A program made the translations under genes and the position numbers. The notes under the pieces were generated by a model, which worked only from the letters and a program-made list of their open reading frames with translations, ran no database searches and was not told the origin of the DNA. From Chrysoperla carnea (Eukaryota > Arthropoda > Insecta > Neuroptera > Chrysopidae), in contig NC_058339.1 in assembly GCF_905475395.1 (NCBI RefSeq), positions 91,088,520 through 91,152,519 of the forward strand: a stretch of 64,000 nucleotides of DNA, in the 5' to 3' direction. Numbering within the stretch: position 1 is the first letter of the stretch; every line of letters begins with the position of its first letter. Below are positions 21,001 to 31,140 of this stretch, piece by piece.

Positions 21001-22854
21001 ATTCAAAAGTCCACTTTATCCACAACAGGTCCCAGAAATAATCGATATTAGTCAGCAACATCCAAATGGTCCAGGCGGAGACGTAACAATATCAATTGCT
21101 GATCAAAAAATGAACGAAGAAATTCGAAAATCACTAGAAAATGAAAGGATTGATAAAGATTTTGGTGAATTATCAAAAGATGATTGTTTAATTGAACCTC
21201 CAACAGAGTCTCAAGGATCTCTAGATAATGCCCCCTTGGTTGAGACATTAAACAATGTGGATCCATTTTTCCCCGAATTGGTCAACTGTACAGAATCAAT
21301 TGATTCAATATTTATGGACTTAACATCACCTTTATGGGCAACTTCGTTAAAAACCGTCTTCGATGAACGTAGAATTTATACTATTGGTCAATTTGCCGCA
21401 TTATCGGAATTAGAATTAAATCGATTACCGTTACGTGAACATAAAATTAACAATTCACGAATGGCGTTAAGTAAGTATTTAAATACTCGAAAAGATGCTC
21501 AGAAAATGAATGTAAATCAAATAGTGGAACGTAGCAGCGGAACGACAGCGGAAGTTTTGGTCAGACGTGGTGTGAAACGGAAACGACGATTTAGTTTGTC
21601 GTTATTGGAAAAAGATCGTCAGCAAGAAACGATGACCTTGGAGACAAAGAAAGAACAACTTGAAAGGATATTTGATAATTGTTCAGATGTAAGTATTTTT
21701 TATTTTTGTTCGAAGTTAGGATTTTTATCAGGTCTCTTTTTTCCACTGGGTACGCTTACCCAGGACGACGGATCGACGGAGACCCCGACTTACCCTCAAA
21801 AAAATCATTCTTTGCAGCCGTTCGATTTTTGGCTACTGTGTATGTATCCCTTCTTTCTGATTGTTAAAAAAACTCAATCGATATTAACATCACCCCCCCC
21901 CCCCCCCGCTCTCTTCTTTCCAAGTATAAACTCCATATTTTGGTGGAAAATTTGATATATATTATAATCGTGAAAGTTTGGATGGAAAAATGGATTTTTG
22001 TTACTCAATGACGTCAGAACGGCTTAACGAATCTGGATGAACTTTGGAACAGAAATAGATTATAATCGAGATTAGTACGTAGGCTACTTTTTATCTCGGT
22101 AAAATGTATGGTCTCCGTGGGATAGAATTGTTTAAATTTTTCATAGAGCAAAGGGTTGACATGGTTTTTTTGCATAGATAGTGGTAGTTTGGCGATCTGA
22201 AAATAACATAGGATAATTTTTAACCCGAAAAAATGTACGGTTCCTATGGGATAGTATACAGGAATCGTGTTTTTTAAAGAAGGCTTGATTAAATTACACA
22301 GTAACGATAAAAAATCCCAAAGCTCTGTTAATCGCGGGTAACATCGCAGGGGGCAGATAGTATGGCATATAAAAGAAATTTTGTTTCGATTTCAGCCAAA
22401 TGAATTGTCTACTCTTCTAAGCATGGTAATATCAAAAGTTCAGCAAAATGATTTTTCTACACTTTTAAACATGGTAATATCAAAAGCCGGTGTTGAAAAC
22501 GTACTAAAATGTACTGGCCAATATGCTAGCTTGAACAAATCACTTGAAGTCATGTTAAAATATGGAGTTTCGACTGTTGGCGGCGACAGTACTTATGAAA
22601 AATGTGTTTCTACGCTCAAAAATATTACTGGCGTTGATTATACAGAGGATACAGATGACGTACAAGACGCATCTATAACGTCTATGACGAATACAAATAC
22701 GAGTACTATTTCCGAAAGTGAGGAGAGTATTTTAAATACAACGAAAAAGTGCGTGGAAATGATTAATACAACAGCAGAAACTGTTTGTGAACGAATAACA
22801 TCGTTAATACAAACGGCTTCAACAGTTACAACACCGACAGACTCCAAAAAATAA
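11620..22854 (+). CDS. Rif1: Telomere-associated protein RIF1 homologue
   Basis: Join 11620-12054, 14147-14403, 15594-15831, 16031-19801, 20870-21688, 22396-22854: 5979 nt, 1992 residues. Residues 1 to about 825 are leucine-rich alpha-helical repeats of the Rif1 N-terminal (HEAT-like) type. About 825-1530 is a disordered, Ser/Glu/Pro/Asn-rich linker. Residues 1570-1573 are RVSF within KRKRVSFHDPP, the PP1-docking motif that marks Rif1, preceded at 1540-1543 by SIMK, a SILK-like second PP1 site. The remainder forms a small conserved C-terminal region and an acidic/Thr-rich tail. Rif1 is a nuclear protein that brings PP1 to late replication origins, opposing DDK phosphorylation of MCM, and takes part in repair-pathway choice. 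The start at 11620 is the first in-frame ATG; a second ATG lies four codons later at 11632. All junctions are GT/AG and phase-consistent. Confidence 0.9.
12265..13235. mobile_element. Foldback (long inverted repeat) element in Rif1 intron 1
   Basis: The two halves are imperfect reverse complements. For example, aaggggg catagggtccagcgggg at about 12388-12412 faces ccccgctgggaccctattcccc near 13109-13132, and ttaatgaaacttctgtaacg near 12312 faces acgttacaaaaagtttcatta near 13179. Within each arm a motif related to gatgtcagattacacgaat recurs two or three times. One half of a related element lies at about 38262-38500. No ORF. Confidence 0.8.
13836..13873. repeat. (ACAT)n microsatellite
   Basis: Five tandem acat units follow a stretch reading agttatgagggacaatgaacgt. 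The combination of a conserved stem ending in a short tetranucleotide array suggests the 3' end of an older retroposon or Helitron-like repeat, but I cannot name it. Confidence 0.6.
14147..14403 (+). CDS. Rif1: Rif1 exon 2
   Basis: Acceptor tttttgcag ends at 14146 and donor gtaagt starts at 14404. The exon continues in phase 0 with ALKILLKLAKSHGNYG and leaves with two bases (GA) that join T at 15594 to make Asp. Helical repeat content. Confidence 0.82.
14700..14835 (-). repeat. Copy of the 32.5-kb repeat (partial) in Rif1 intron 2
   Basis: Reverse-complement similarity to 32520-32645: cgcgaaatattcgatgcatg / catgcgtcaaatatttcgcg, and gtgagtgctgatgggtt / aacccgtcagcactc. Only half of the larger element is present here. 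Confidence 0.7.
14978..15368. mobile_element. MITE with long TIRs, about 390 bp, in Rif1 intron 2
   Basis: The left end cagggtgggctattttaatc faces the right end gcccgccctgta, and tacacctaaatat faces atatttaggtgta. The arms continue inward with gtagttaaccaatcaaaaa facing tttttgattggttaacca. TA lies near both ends. Related, more decayed copies are at about 51165-51530 and 58016-58160. Confidence 0.8.
15594..15831 (+). CDS. Rif1: Rif1 exon 3
   Basis: Acceptor tttttcacag ends at 15593 and donor gtaaat starts at 15832. It encodes GKKYPSFFSELNYVKKIEGL and ends AFKCWQ, with W and helical periodicity typical of the Rif1 N domain. Confidence 0.83.
16031..19801 (+). CDS. Rif1: Rif1 exon 4 (large exon)
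   Basis: Acceptor ttttttccag ends at 16030 and donor gtaagc starts at 19802. This 1257-codon exon carries residues 311-1567. The helical repeats end near KKCKLKLKS (about 17575) and the rest is low-complexity. It ends with SIMK (codons 19718-19729) and PKSK. Confidence 0.92.
20260..20520. repeat. Two-unit tandem repeat, 128 bp, in Rif1 intron 4
   Basis: gaggtgaaattttgaat at about 20370 recurs as gaagtgaaattttgaat at about 20498. The preceding sequence (attcatgatcggcggtctcaaaaacc / attcataatcagctaccccaaaaacc) is also duplicated. The wording resembles the 12.3-kb foldback arms. Confidence 0.65.
20870..21688 (+). CDS. Rif1: Rif1 exon 5 (PP1-docking exon)
   Basis: Acceptor ttttttatag ends at 20869 and donor gtaagt starts at 21689. 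It begins RKRVSFHDPP, the PP1-docking motif, and later encodes LTSPLWATSLKTVFDERRIY-type sequence that resembles the conserved C-terminal Rif1 region. Phase 0 at both ends. Confidence 0.9.
21953..22360 (+). mobile_element. Non-autonomous Helitron-like element in Rif1 intron 5
   Basis: It begins near tatattataatcgtgaaag and ends with atcgcgggtaac...gggcagatag followed by T. The second copy ends at 36436 with cgggg cacagCTAG followed by T, the CTRR/T terminus known for Helitrons. It shares gtatggt..ccgtgggatag, catagagcaaa, and gcttgatta with that copy. It has no RepHel coding sequence. Confidence 0.65.
22396..22854 (+). CDS. Rif1: Rif1 exon 6 (terminal)
   Basis: Acceptor gatttcag ends at 22395 and the stop TAA is at 22852-22854. 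Its first 32 codons are a tandem duplication of a 16-codon unit containing STLL.MVISK. Candidate AATAAA signals are at about 22848-22860 and 22937. Confidence 0.87.
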   Translation, partial: PNELSTLLSMVISKVQQNDFSTLLNMVISKAGVENVLKCTGQYASLNKSLEVMLKYGVSTVGGDSTYEKCVSTLKNITGVDYTEDTDDVQDASITSMTNTNTSTISESEESILNTTKKCVEMINTTAETVCERITSLIQTASTVTTPTDSKK

Positions 22855-24423
22855 AATAAATAGAAGTTGAAAATACCAAAAGATTTTTAATTTTGTTCAT
22901 TAATGAAGATTGATTTTTTCCCCCAAAAGTATATAATAAACCATTTGGTTTAACAATTATTGCGCAAGCTCATTTTTCATGTGTAGACAATTTTTTCCCA
23001 GTGTGAATCAAAGAGAATACAATTAGTCCCATCAACAGAAAATTATTTACTTTATTTCGGAAATTAGTAGAATTTTATTCGGAATATATAATCAATTTTT
23101 ATAAGTTTATAAAATTATAAATTCCAGTAAATGGTAAATTGAGAAACATAAAGCTTCATTTTTAAACAGAAAGTGATCTGTCCAATTTGTAAATATCCTT
23201 CACGAGCAACCCAACTCATCCTGTGGTTGGTTTACTGTAGTCCTTGTCACGGCCACGAGGCTATTTTTATATATTCTGTTTGTGAATGATTTGTAAGATT
23301 CGTAAGAGCCGACAGTATTTGCTATTAAATATTTTCTGTGGAATTTTTGATGAAATTGAACGTTGTAAAAAAAAAAGACGTTGTTGCGATAACGAATCTA
23401 GGAGTATTCGATTGTTAATACGAACTAGCTTGTAACTAAACGCATAAATTGAAATTAAAAATTTTAAGTCGTAAGAGATGGCACATTATTAAAGGCATGT
23501 TTTTATAAATGATTAGAGCGATAATTTTAGATTTTTGAGCTGAATTTTGGCAAATTTAACTTTTTTGGCAATTTTTTTTTTAAATGGATTTTTGTCTATA
23601 ACCTGATTATCATAGTAAAAAAAAGTGGCCAATCTCGGAATCTAACGTAATAAGCTGAATTTTTGTAAAAACGTTTATATTATTTTGATAGTACAAATGT
23701 TGTCTCAAAAGTCACACATGGTCACGTGTGCGCGTCCTTATATATTAAAGGTCAAAGCTCGCGCAAATCAGTTTTTTCATTGTTTCCTTTTATTACATCG
23801 TGTTAACATTTATTATAAAAGTTGAAGATAAAATTCTCTACAAATTTTGTCTGAAACAATTTTATAACGCTGGACTGTTTTATATATAATAGGGGGCCCA
23901 GAAGATAGAAGACTGCGTTTGAAATTTATTTTATTTTTTCCAAGATAAAACAGATAATCGATATATGAGGAACTACCGATCATTCAGCAAATGTTGTAGT
24001 AAATCGATCTTTCAGCAAATTTTGTCGCCTCTCCTCGACTGGATTGTTAACGACTGGTAATCAATTTTTTACTGCAGATCCCTCCTAATTCTCTTTGATT
24101 CAATGCAGCATAATTTAATTAATAAACGATTCATTGATTTTTTTATTTATCTTTTTTTTAATACAAATCTTAATTATTAATTATTATGTCTGATTATTTA
24201 TAGTAATTAGTGTGTAAATATTTATTATTCATTGACTTATTGATATATTATTGATTTCTTTTATATGTTATTAGAAATTTGTATCGATTATATTAATAAT
24301 AAAAAACAGTTTAAAAAAAAAAGAAAAAGTAATTGAGGAGCTTAAAGTAAATTTAATCATAAAAAAAATACAAATTCTATGTGCTAGAAGTTAGCAGGTT
24401 GATTTTCGAATTTAAAAAAAGAA
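22855..24423. other. Intergenic Rif1-thin, convergent 3' ends
   Basis: This is AT-rich 3' flank of Rif1 with no ORF of interest. A short GC-richer patch with cacgtgtgcgcgtcc near 23725 stands out but has no recognised function. Confidence 0.45.
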
Positions 24424-24935
24424 AAGTTGTGCTGGAATGTGCTAGAATTGTGCTACAATGTGTCGTCGAGAAAATTGGAAAATTCAGAAAAATAGAGAAA
24501 TGGCGGCCAAAAATAATTTTTATGTCAGCAGAGTGATTTCGTTTTTTTGAAAAAAAAAAAAATGGGTAAAATTGTGCTAGGGTTGTGCTACAATGTGCCA
24601 TCGAGAAATGTGGAAAATTCCGAAAAATACAGAAATGGCAGACAAAAATATTTTTTTTGTCAGCAACGTCATTTTGTTTTGTCGAAAAAAAATATTGGGT
24701 AAAACTGTGCTACGATTGTGTTACAATGTGCTGTCGAGAAAATTCGGAAAAATACAGTAATGGCAACCAAAAATTAAATTTTTTGTGGTGGAAGGTAGCA
24801 GGGTGATTTTCAAATTTAAAAAAATCAAAAGTTGTGCTATAATGTACTAGAGCTGTGCAACAATGTGCCGTCCAGAAAATTGGAAAATTAATACAGGAAT
24901 GGCAGCCAAAAATTATATATTTTATATCCGTACCC
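24424..24935. repeat. Tandem repeat, about 135 bp x 4
   Basis: The marker gtgctacaatgtg and its variants start near 24450, 24585, 24718 and 24855, giving periods of 133-137 bp. Each unit continues with gtcgagaaaattggaaaatt and an aaatggc.gccaaaaat segment. The array lies about 170 bp beyond the thin stop codon, near its presumed poly(A) site. Confidence 0.85.
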
Positions 24936-25007
24936 GAAAAATTTGTCGTTTTTTTAGTGATAGTGTATTTTTGTAATAATAAAGTCAACAATTTTGGTAA
25001 TTAGTGA

Positions 25008-25013
25008 TTTATT
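25008..25013 (-). terminator. Poly(A) signal for thin-like gene
   Basis: AATAAA on the minus strand, about 92 bp beyond the stop codon at 25105-25107, is the best placed poly(A) signal for the gene. The 135-bp tandem array begins shortly after. Confidence 0.4.
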
Positions 25014-25104
25014 TAAAATTCATCAAACAATGTTTTTTTTTTGTAACAAAAAAGAAAAAAAATGTGTTAAATAATATTATAATTTATAATTTAGTTTCAA
25101 AGTA

Positions 25105-25318
25105 TTAAAATGCTTGAACACGATGATTCTCCCGATCACAAACAAGAATATTTCCATTGGACATAACGGCAATACCCTCCAATCCTTTAAATTCAGCTTC
25201 ACCAGCACCCCAACATCCAAATGCACGCAAGAAATTACCATCTGATGTAAATATTTGTATACGATTATTACCAGAATCTGCTACGATTATATAACCTTGG
25301 TCATCCACTGCAACACCC
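25105..25318 (-). CDS. tn: tn exon 7 (last NHL repeats)
   Basis: Acceptor ttttttttag. It encodes GVAVDDQGYIIVADSGNNRI and ends ENHRVQAF followed by TAA at 25107-25105. The stop directly after the last NHL strand is usual for this family. Confidence 0.9.
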
Positions 25319-28300
25319 CTAAAAAAATATTTCTAATTATAGTTTCGCCATCAAACAAGTTAGCAGAAATCTTAGTCGGTAATTTAGGTAAAAAGAAATA
25401 TGTATGGATAGAAACATTTATATGAATGTGTGGATAAAAAAACTGTATTTGTGTAGACAAATATTTTTTTTTTAATATTTTAACTAAAATAATATAAAAA
25501 TTTCCACAAGCGAAAATTTTTCTAGTAGGATCAAGAAATTATTTAAGTTCTTATTTACAATAACATATAGTATTATTCAAAAAAAAGCTTATACTTTTTT
25601 CTTTATGAAAAAAGCAAAATGTTTTGACTATTAAAATTATTCCATTAGGCTATGCCGGAGTAAGGGAACATTCATTTAATATGTCACACGTTAAGGATTA
25701 GGGAGGGGATCAATGAAATATGACATTGTGTGACAAGGAGTAGGGGGATCAAAAGCTTGGTGATGTCACATGTTAAAATTTAAAATATAAACTCAATAAA
25801 ATAATTTCTATTAAATTATAAAATATTTGACGTCACACCAAGAAGGGAAGGGATTCAAAAGTGTGACCATCATTAAATTCGTAAAATTGGTGTAATTTAT
25901 GGATGGCCCTTAAAGAAGGGCACAAATATAATTTCTACATCCACTTCCAGGAAACCCAAACACGAAAAATTTTTTACGATATGTTAACAAATTTGAAAAA
26001 TATGATCCAAATTTAGTAATTTTTGTTTGGTTAATTAAAATTGGATAGATTTTTGCGTTTGATAATCAAATGTAGAGAAACATTTTTATGGATGTAAGCT
26101 AGGTTTACCAAAAAAGATAAAATAAACCGTATATTGAGTAGAAAAAGCTTGATAAAATATTTACCTTGGAAATTTAAATTGGCCTTCTTCTGAACCTTCT
26201 GTTCCAAATGAAAATATAACACGACCATTCACATCAAACACTTGGACACGATGATTATTCGAATCTGATACAATCACACGATTTGTGTTTGAAACAGCGA
26301 TATAATGTGGATGCTCCAATTGACCTGGTTTGTTACCCATTGAACCAAATTTACCCACAAATGTGCCATCAGATTGGAAAACCTATAATATAAAAATATG
26401 CATAATGAGGTTAAGGTTACGGTTCATATTGTTATAGGAAGTACCTATAACTCTTTTGATACTGGCTGGCATTTATGTTTAAAGCAAAAAACTGACAAAA
26501 GGCAAGGCAAATATTTTTATATATTATAATAATGTGATTTTTCTAGCAAGTTTTTTTCTGCCCTGCCCTTATCTTTCTTATTTCTTTATCAAATTTCATG
26601 ATTCACTCCTCGTTTCAAGCTTATTTTGTCTAGGTGTGACGAAAAATATACTCACGATCTAATAATATACTGCTTAGGATAAGACACGCTAGACAAATAA
26701 TTAGAACGAAAAAATATCATAAATTTAAATAATAAGTTTATTAGGGAAACATGGTAATTTTTGTAGATGCTCTCCTAATACTTTATACATATAATACTCA
26801 AAACATTATTAGGTAAACATGTTAGCTTTTGCAGATGCTTTCCTAATACTCTAGACATGTAAGTACTATTTTAAATACTTGTTCTCCTAATATTAATTTA
26901 AGGACTTTGACTTTTTTCACCACTTTTCTAGGAAATTTATTGTTTTTAGCTGCGGAAAAAGGATAGCAACGGGTTACAGTAATTGCGAGAGTGGAATTCC
27001 GCACGGGTCGAGCGAGTTATTTTTAATAAAAATGTAATAATACTCCGAATTATTTTCAAAAATCAATATTTTTAGAATAATTTACACTCATCAAAAGATC
27101 TTAGAATAAAATACAAATATAGTAATTATTCCACGGTGTCCAACCTTCCGCTACTCTCTTGTATTGTCAGAATGTTCAATTTTAGCACTAAAATTTAGAA
27201 GTTGTTCGAAAAAACGACAATTTATTTACCTGTACTCTGTGGTTTTCTTTATCACAAACATAAATAAATCCTAAAGCATCAGTGGTTATTCCCCATGGAT
27301 AATTAAATCGACCATCGGATGTACCTTGACTTCCAAAAGCTCGTAAAAATCTTCCAGATGGATCAAACACCTGATGGTAAAAATATAAATTTATAGTCCA
27401 GTCAAACGAATTATATGCATAATTTGAATATACTTACTTGAATACGATGATTGTATCGATCCGCTATTATATATTGACCAATACGATTTACAGCCACACC
27501 AGCTAAACAATCAAATTCACCTTCTGCATTACCATACTGTCCAAACTCCTTAATAAAATTACCATTAGTATCAAACACTTGTACACGATGATTAGAAGAA
27601 TCAGCTACAACAATCGAGTTATCTGGACCCACGGCAATGCCGCGGGGCCATGTAAAGTATCCGGGCTCGCTCCCCCGACTCCCTATTTTAAACAGCTGTC
27701 GCCGCTTCTGCAGGTATTGACTCCTAGGGGAGGTACCTGCTGTTGCCGCTGCGATACCTATCAAAATAAACAAAAAATTTTAAATACAAATAAAAATTTT
27801 GCAAGGAAATTAATTTTACTCACCGGCTGCTGCCGCTGCCGTAGCTGCTGTATGGGTAGTGGGGGAGCCTAGCGTGTTTTTTGAATCATCATCAGAGCTC
27901 CCAATTTCACCGGATCTTAATGGTAGACCTAATGAAAGTCTTCTAGATGCAGCACTAGTTGAAGATGGTGAACTAATGCTGCTAGTTCCTGTATCACGAC
28001 CTCCATCTTTTGTTGTACTCCTATTTCCATATTTATTTTTTAAATACCTTGCCCAAGAACTTAATGCCGCACCATCTTTTTCAGTGGTACCTGTATTTCG
28101 TTCTGGAGAATTTTCTCGTGATTTTAAAGCGTGAGAGGATCGGCTTCTTGCTAGATCATTACTGGATGATACTGCAGAGCCATATCCTTTCGAAGCTAAG
28201 TACGCGGACGGACTTGTCGTAGTCATGGGTTCATCAAGAACAACATCATCATCATCTCCGAATTGATGACTACTCTTACTTCTAGCAAGTCGTGATCGAC

Positions 28301-31128
28301 GATCTTTCATTGCCATGTACCGTGATCTGCCACTTGGATATCGACTATCTTCATCGTCGCGTGATGCGGAAGAGTATTTATCTTCTTCTTCGGGAGGAAC
28401 TGCTGCAGAACTTTTACTTTTATTTAAAAAACGACTTGTGTAACCACTACTTCCATATCGTGATGGAGGCTCTTCTTCTTGCACTGTTGTTCTACTGCGA
28501 GTTGTTGGTGTATATTTGCTAGCTGACGTGTCATTACTTGAATTATACCTAGATTTTCCATAGCCAGATTCGTCTCTGCTATTTTTTCTAGAAGAATCTG
28601 CTGAGCTTTCTCTAGCTTGAGCACTCCGAGCAAGCAATGGTCCAATATCAGTCTTAGCCATTTCTCTATTATCTTTTTTAGTTTCTTCTTCGGATTCTTC
28701 TTCAGATTCTGTTTCTTCTTCAGAACTTGTTTCAGTTTCCTCTTCCTCCTCTTCTTCTTCTTTTGGTTTTTCAATAGGGGCAGGTGTAGATCTCGAAGTG
28801 GAATTTCCCAAGAATCTACTTTGAAACTTTGGTGGATCTTTCTTTGCTGAATCTGATCGACTTCGATCAGTGGGACTGTCATTTCCACTACGTTGTAAAT
28901 ATTTTTGTTTCACTTCTTCCGTTGTATATGCAGCACCGGTATTTCGTACTGCTGATGATGAGCCAGAGGAATCTGAGGAGGCTGTGGAATCTGAACTAGC
29001 AGATCGTCCAGCTTTTTTTGCTGTTTCGGATGTTGCCGATGAACGTCGTGATACACTTGAAGTTTTAGATGCAGGATTTGTTCTTCGAGTTTGTAGAGAA
29101 CTAACCGATTCATCGGATTCTGCTTCACTGGACACAGTCTGGAGAAAATATCATCGTGGTTAGTAAGAATCATCACAGCACACAATATTCTACTGTGTTA
29201 TTATTTTTAGTTAAAAAACTTCTTCAACTATGACTATTCGAAAACAAACAGCACAAAAGTGCCTCAAAAATAAATCTATAGAGAGGAAACATTTTTGTTG
29301 TGTGTGTTTTTGTACTTGTAAGGATTTGAAATGTGTTTTGTTTTATTTTAGAAATCATCGTCACTCACCTCAGAAGCAGGTGCTTTGCGATTTGCTGGCG
29401 TTCCACTGCGTCGACTATCATCGCTATCATCTCGAACACTTGTTTGTTGTTTCAATGCTGCTACACGTTCAGCTGGTGGACGGGTTTCTGATGTTGGTGT
29501 ATCTGTTGATGACGATGCTCCCTTATTTTGCCTTTTAATTCGTGCAATTTCATCATCTTCACTAAGTTGTCTTTGTGTTGTAGGTGTTGTACGTTTAGGA
29601 ACTGATGTTTTTACTTGGGGTTGAACTACTGGTGTAACAACAGGTGGTTCTTTCTCCTTCTTTTTACTACGATCTTCTGACTCTTGAAGACGTTGCATTA
29701 CTCTTGGTAAATCTAATAAACGAGAAATGCCACTTAATGGACCGCGTGTAGCATCTTCTGTATCAAGGACTCTTTCACGCTCCTTTGGTTGTTGATCCGT
29801 GAAGCGTACTCCACGATTAGTTTGTGTGTCGTTATCGGAATCATTATCTTGTCCATGACGTGCAAATCGCGATCGATAACGTGATCTTGGTGGACGATTT
29901 GGATCATTTTCATAATCATAATCGGCACCATAATCTTCTGCGCCACGTCCATAACGACTACTGTAACGATCTCCACGTGGTGGTCTTGGTTCACCAAATT
30001 TTCTTGGTGGTCCCTCTGGATCATCGAAACCTCTTTCTTCTTGTTGACGGAACTGTGATGCTAATCTATGATCACTTTTAGATCGCATTAATCCAGGTCC
30101 ACCGCCAGGAGGTTGCAACAAATTGGCAGCACTACCTCCGCCTGTTACAGTTCCATGGCCTCCAATTCCTCCTGCATGACCTTGATTTATATTTAATTCA
30201 CCGTATCCGGCAACATGGATAACCAATTGATTTGGATCGTGTGACATCATAAATCGCACTTTACGTGTGTAATCCCCTGTTTCTAATTCGAAGTTTCGTA
30301 TAAAATCAACAGTCTTTAAGAAGATATCTTTAGCGTCCATTAGTTCACAGTCGTCCCATTCAACATTCTCATTCATGTATTTATCGGCCAAATCACAATT
30401 GCTTTGAATATTTGATATTTCCATTTCTAAATTATCTTTCAGCGTTGAAAAATTCCGTATTTCAGTACCCAAATATTTATCGATTTCACCACGTAAATAT
30501 TCAGTACGATCTTTTAACGCTTTCGATAAACGTCGATAGATTTCATCGACTTCTTCGGATACCGACGTACAATTCGTTTGAACTGCTAACGTATTCTTTT
30601 CGACTAGAGCTAAAGTATCTTGTAATTTGTGCAGACCACGTCGCACCTGATTATTTATTCGTGCTATTTCTCGACGCAGTATATCCATATGTGCTCCTTT
30701 ACATTCGGGGCATATTTTCTTTTCGCAATGCTGGCACATTGCAAGGTATGCTTTTTCTGAGCATACACTGCAACGTTCCATAATTTGACCACTTGTTGGA
30801 TCTGGTAATTCGCCCGTTATTTCGATATGGAGATCCAAAAATCTTTTTAATGTGACATTCGTTGGAAATGCTTGAACCCCTTGATAGGGTATTCTGTGTT
30901 CGGCTCGGCATTCTGGACATTTTACCTGTAAAAAAAAAAATTTGGAATTTTTAATAAAGTGAAAAAAAAAGAAAAAAAAATTAATAAATGTACCTGTCGA
31001 CGAACATAGTCCACTAAGCCGTCCATACATGGTTCCATACAAAAACTGTGCTGACATGGTAGAAGTTTTGGATTTCTATATCGATCGAGACAAATGGCGC
31101 ATGTTAATAATTGTTCAAATTGATTCAT
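25105..31128 (-). CDS. tn: RING/B-box/coiled-coil/NHL protein, Thin (TRIM32-like)
   Basis: Coding exons on the minus strand: 31128-30994, 30925-29369, 29138-27824, 27757-27438, 27370-27230, 26382-26165, 25318-25105. Total 3900 nt, 1299 residues. In order: an N-terminal RING (Cys10, Cys13, Cys25, His27, Cys30, Cys34, Cys48, Cys51), a B-box-like zinc motif (Cys97 to His124), a coiled coil to about residue 230, a long disordered Ser/Arg/Glu-rich region to about 1000, and six NHL repeats to the end (motifs SNHRVQVF, YNHRIQ, ENHRVQ, NNHRVQVF, GNNRIQIF, ENHRVQAF), predicted to fold as a beta-propeller. Drosophila Thin/Abba, the TRIM32 orthologue, has the same order and nearly the same length. It acts at sarcomere Z-discs and costameres in muscle, with a probable E3 ubiquitin ligase activity. 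Assignment against other TRIM-NHL proteins (Brat, Wech, Mei-P26) rests on the RING, the GELPDPTSGQIMERC segment and the long linker. Confidence 0.9.
26165..26382 (-). CDS. tn: tn exon 6 (NHL repeat 4 and part of 5)
   Basis: Acceptor atattatag; donor gtaaat. It encodes VFQSDGTFVGKFGSMG and SDSNNHRVQVFDVNG. It leaves with AG, which joins G at 25318 to make Arg. Confidence 0.88.
27230..27370 (-). CDS. tn: tn exon 5 (NHL repeat 3)
   Basis: A 47-codon, phase-0 exon between acceptor ccatcag and donor gtaaat. It encodes VFDPSGRFLRAFGSQG and CDKENHRVQ, exactly one propeller blade. Confidence 0.88.
27438..27757 (-). CDS. tn: tn exon 4 (NHL repeats 1-2)
   Basis: Acceptor ttttgatag; donor gtaagt. It encodes the end of the linker, QKRRQLFKIGSRGSEPG, and two NHL repeats with ADSSNHRVQVF and ADRYNHRIQ. 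The phase ends at 0. Confidence 0.88.
27824..29138 (-). CDS. tn: tn exon 3 (disordered linker)
   Basis: Acceptor tttctccag precedes ACTGTGTCC; donor gtgagt follows GCCG. It encodes about 438 residues dominated by Ser, Arg and Glu, with a run of Glu around EEEEEEETETSSEEETESEE and repeated SRYGSSGYTSR-like segments. It leaves with one base that joins GT at 27757 to make Gly. Confidence 0.88.
29369..30925 (-). CDS. tn: tn exon 2 (RING end, B-box, coiled coil, linker)
   Basis: Acceptor tttttttacag precedes GTAAAATGTCC; donor gtgagt follows GAG. The 519 codons are phase 0 at both ends. It encodes KCPECRAEHRIPY, the B-box and coiled coil, then a Gly- and Arg-rich linker with MRSKSDHRLASQFRQQEERG. 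If this intron were retained, translation would stop five codons later, giving a protein without NHL repeats. Confidence 0.9.
30994..31128 (-). CDS. tn: tn coding exon 1 (RING)
   Basis: ATG is at 31128-31126; the exon itself starts at 31140, giving a 12-nt 5' UTR piece after acceptor ttttttgcag. Donor gtacat follows CGACAG. It encodes 45 residues starting MNQFEQLLTCAICLDRYRN and the first six zinc ligands of the RING. Confidence 0.9.
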
Positions 31129-31140
31129 ATTTTATTTAAA

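Noticed and set aside
21679..21955. Continuation of Rif1 exon 5 to a stop at 21955
   Set aside because: A consensus gtaagt donor at 21689 and the phase-matching next exon at 22396 with conserved-looking sequence favour splicing; the readthrough is intron sequence with a poly(C) run.
28424..29185. Other-frame ORFs over tn exon 3, both strands
   Set aside because: They arise from the repetitive Ser/Glu/Arg coding sequence; the tn frame is fixed by splicing phase and NHL continuity.
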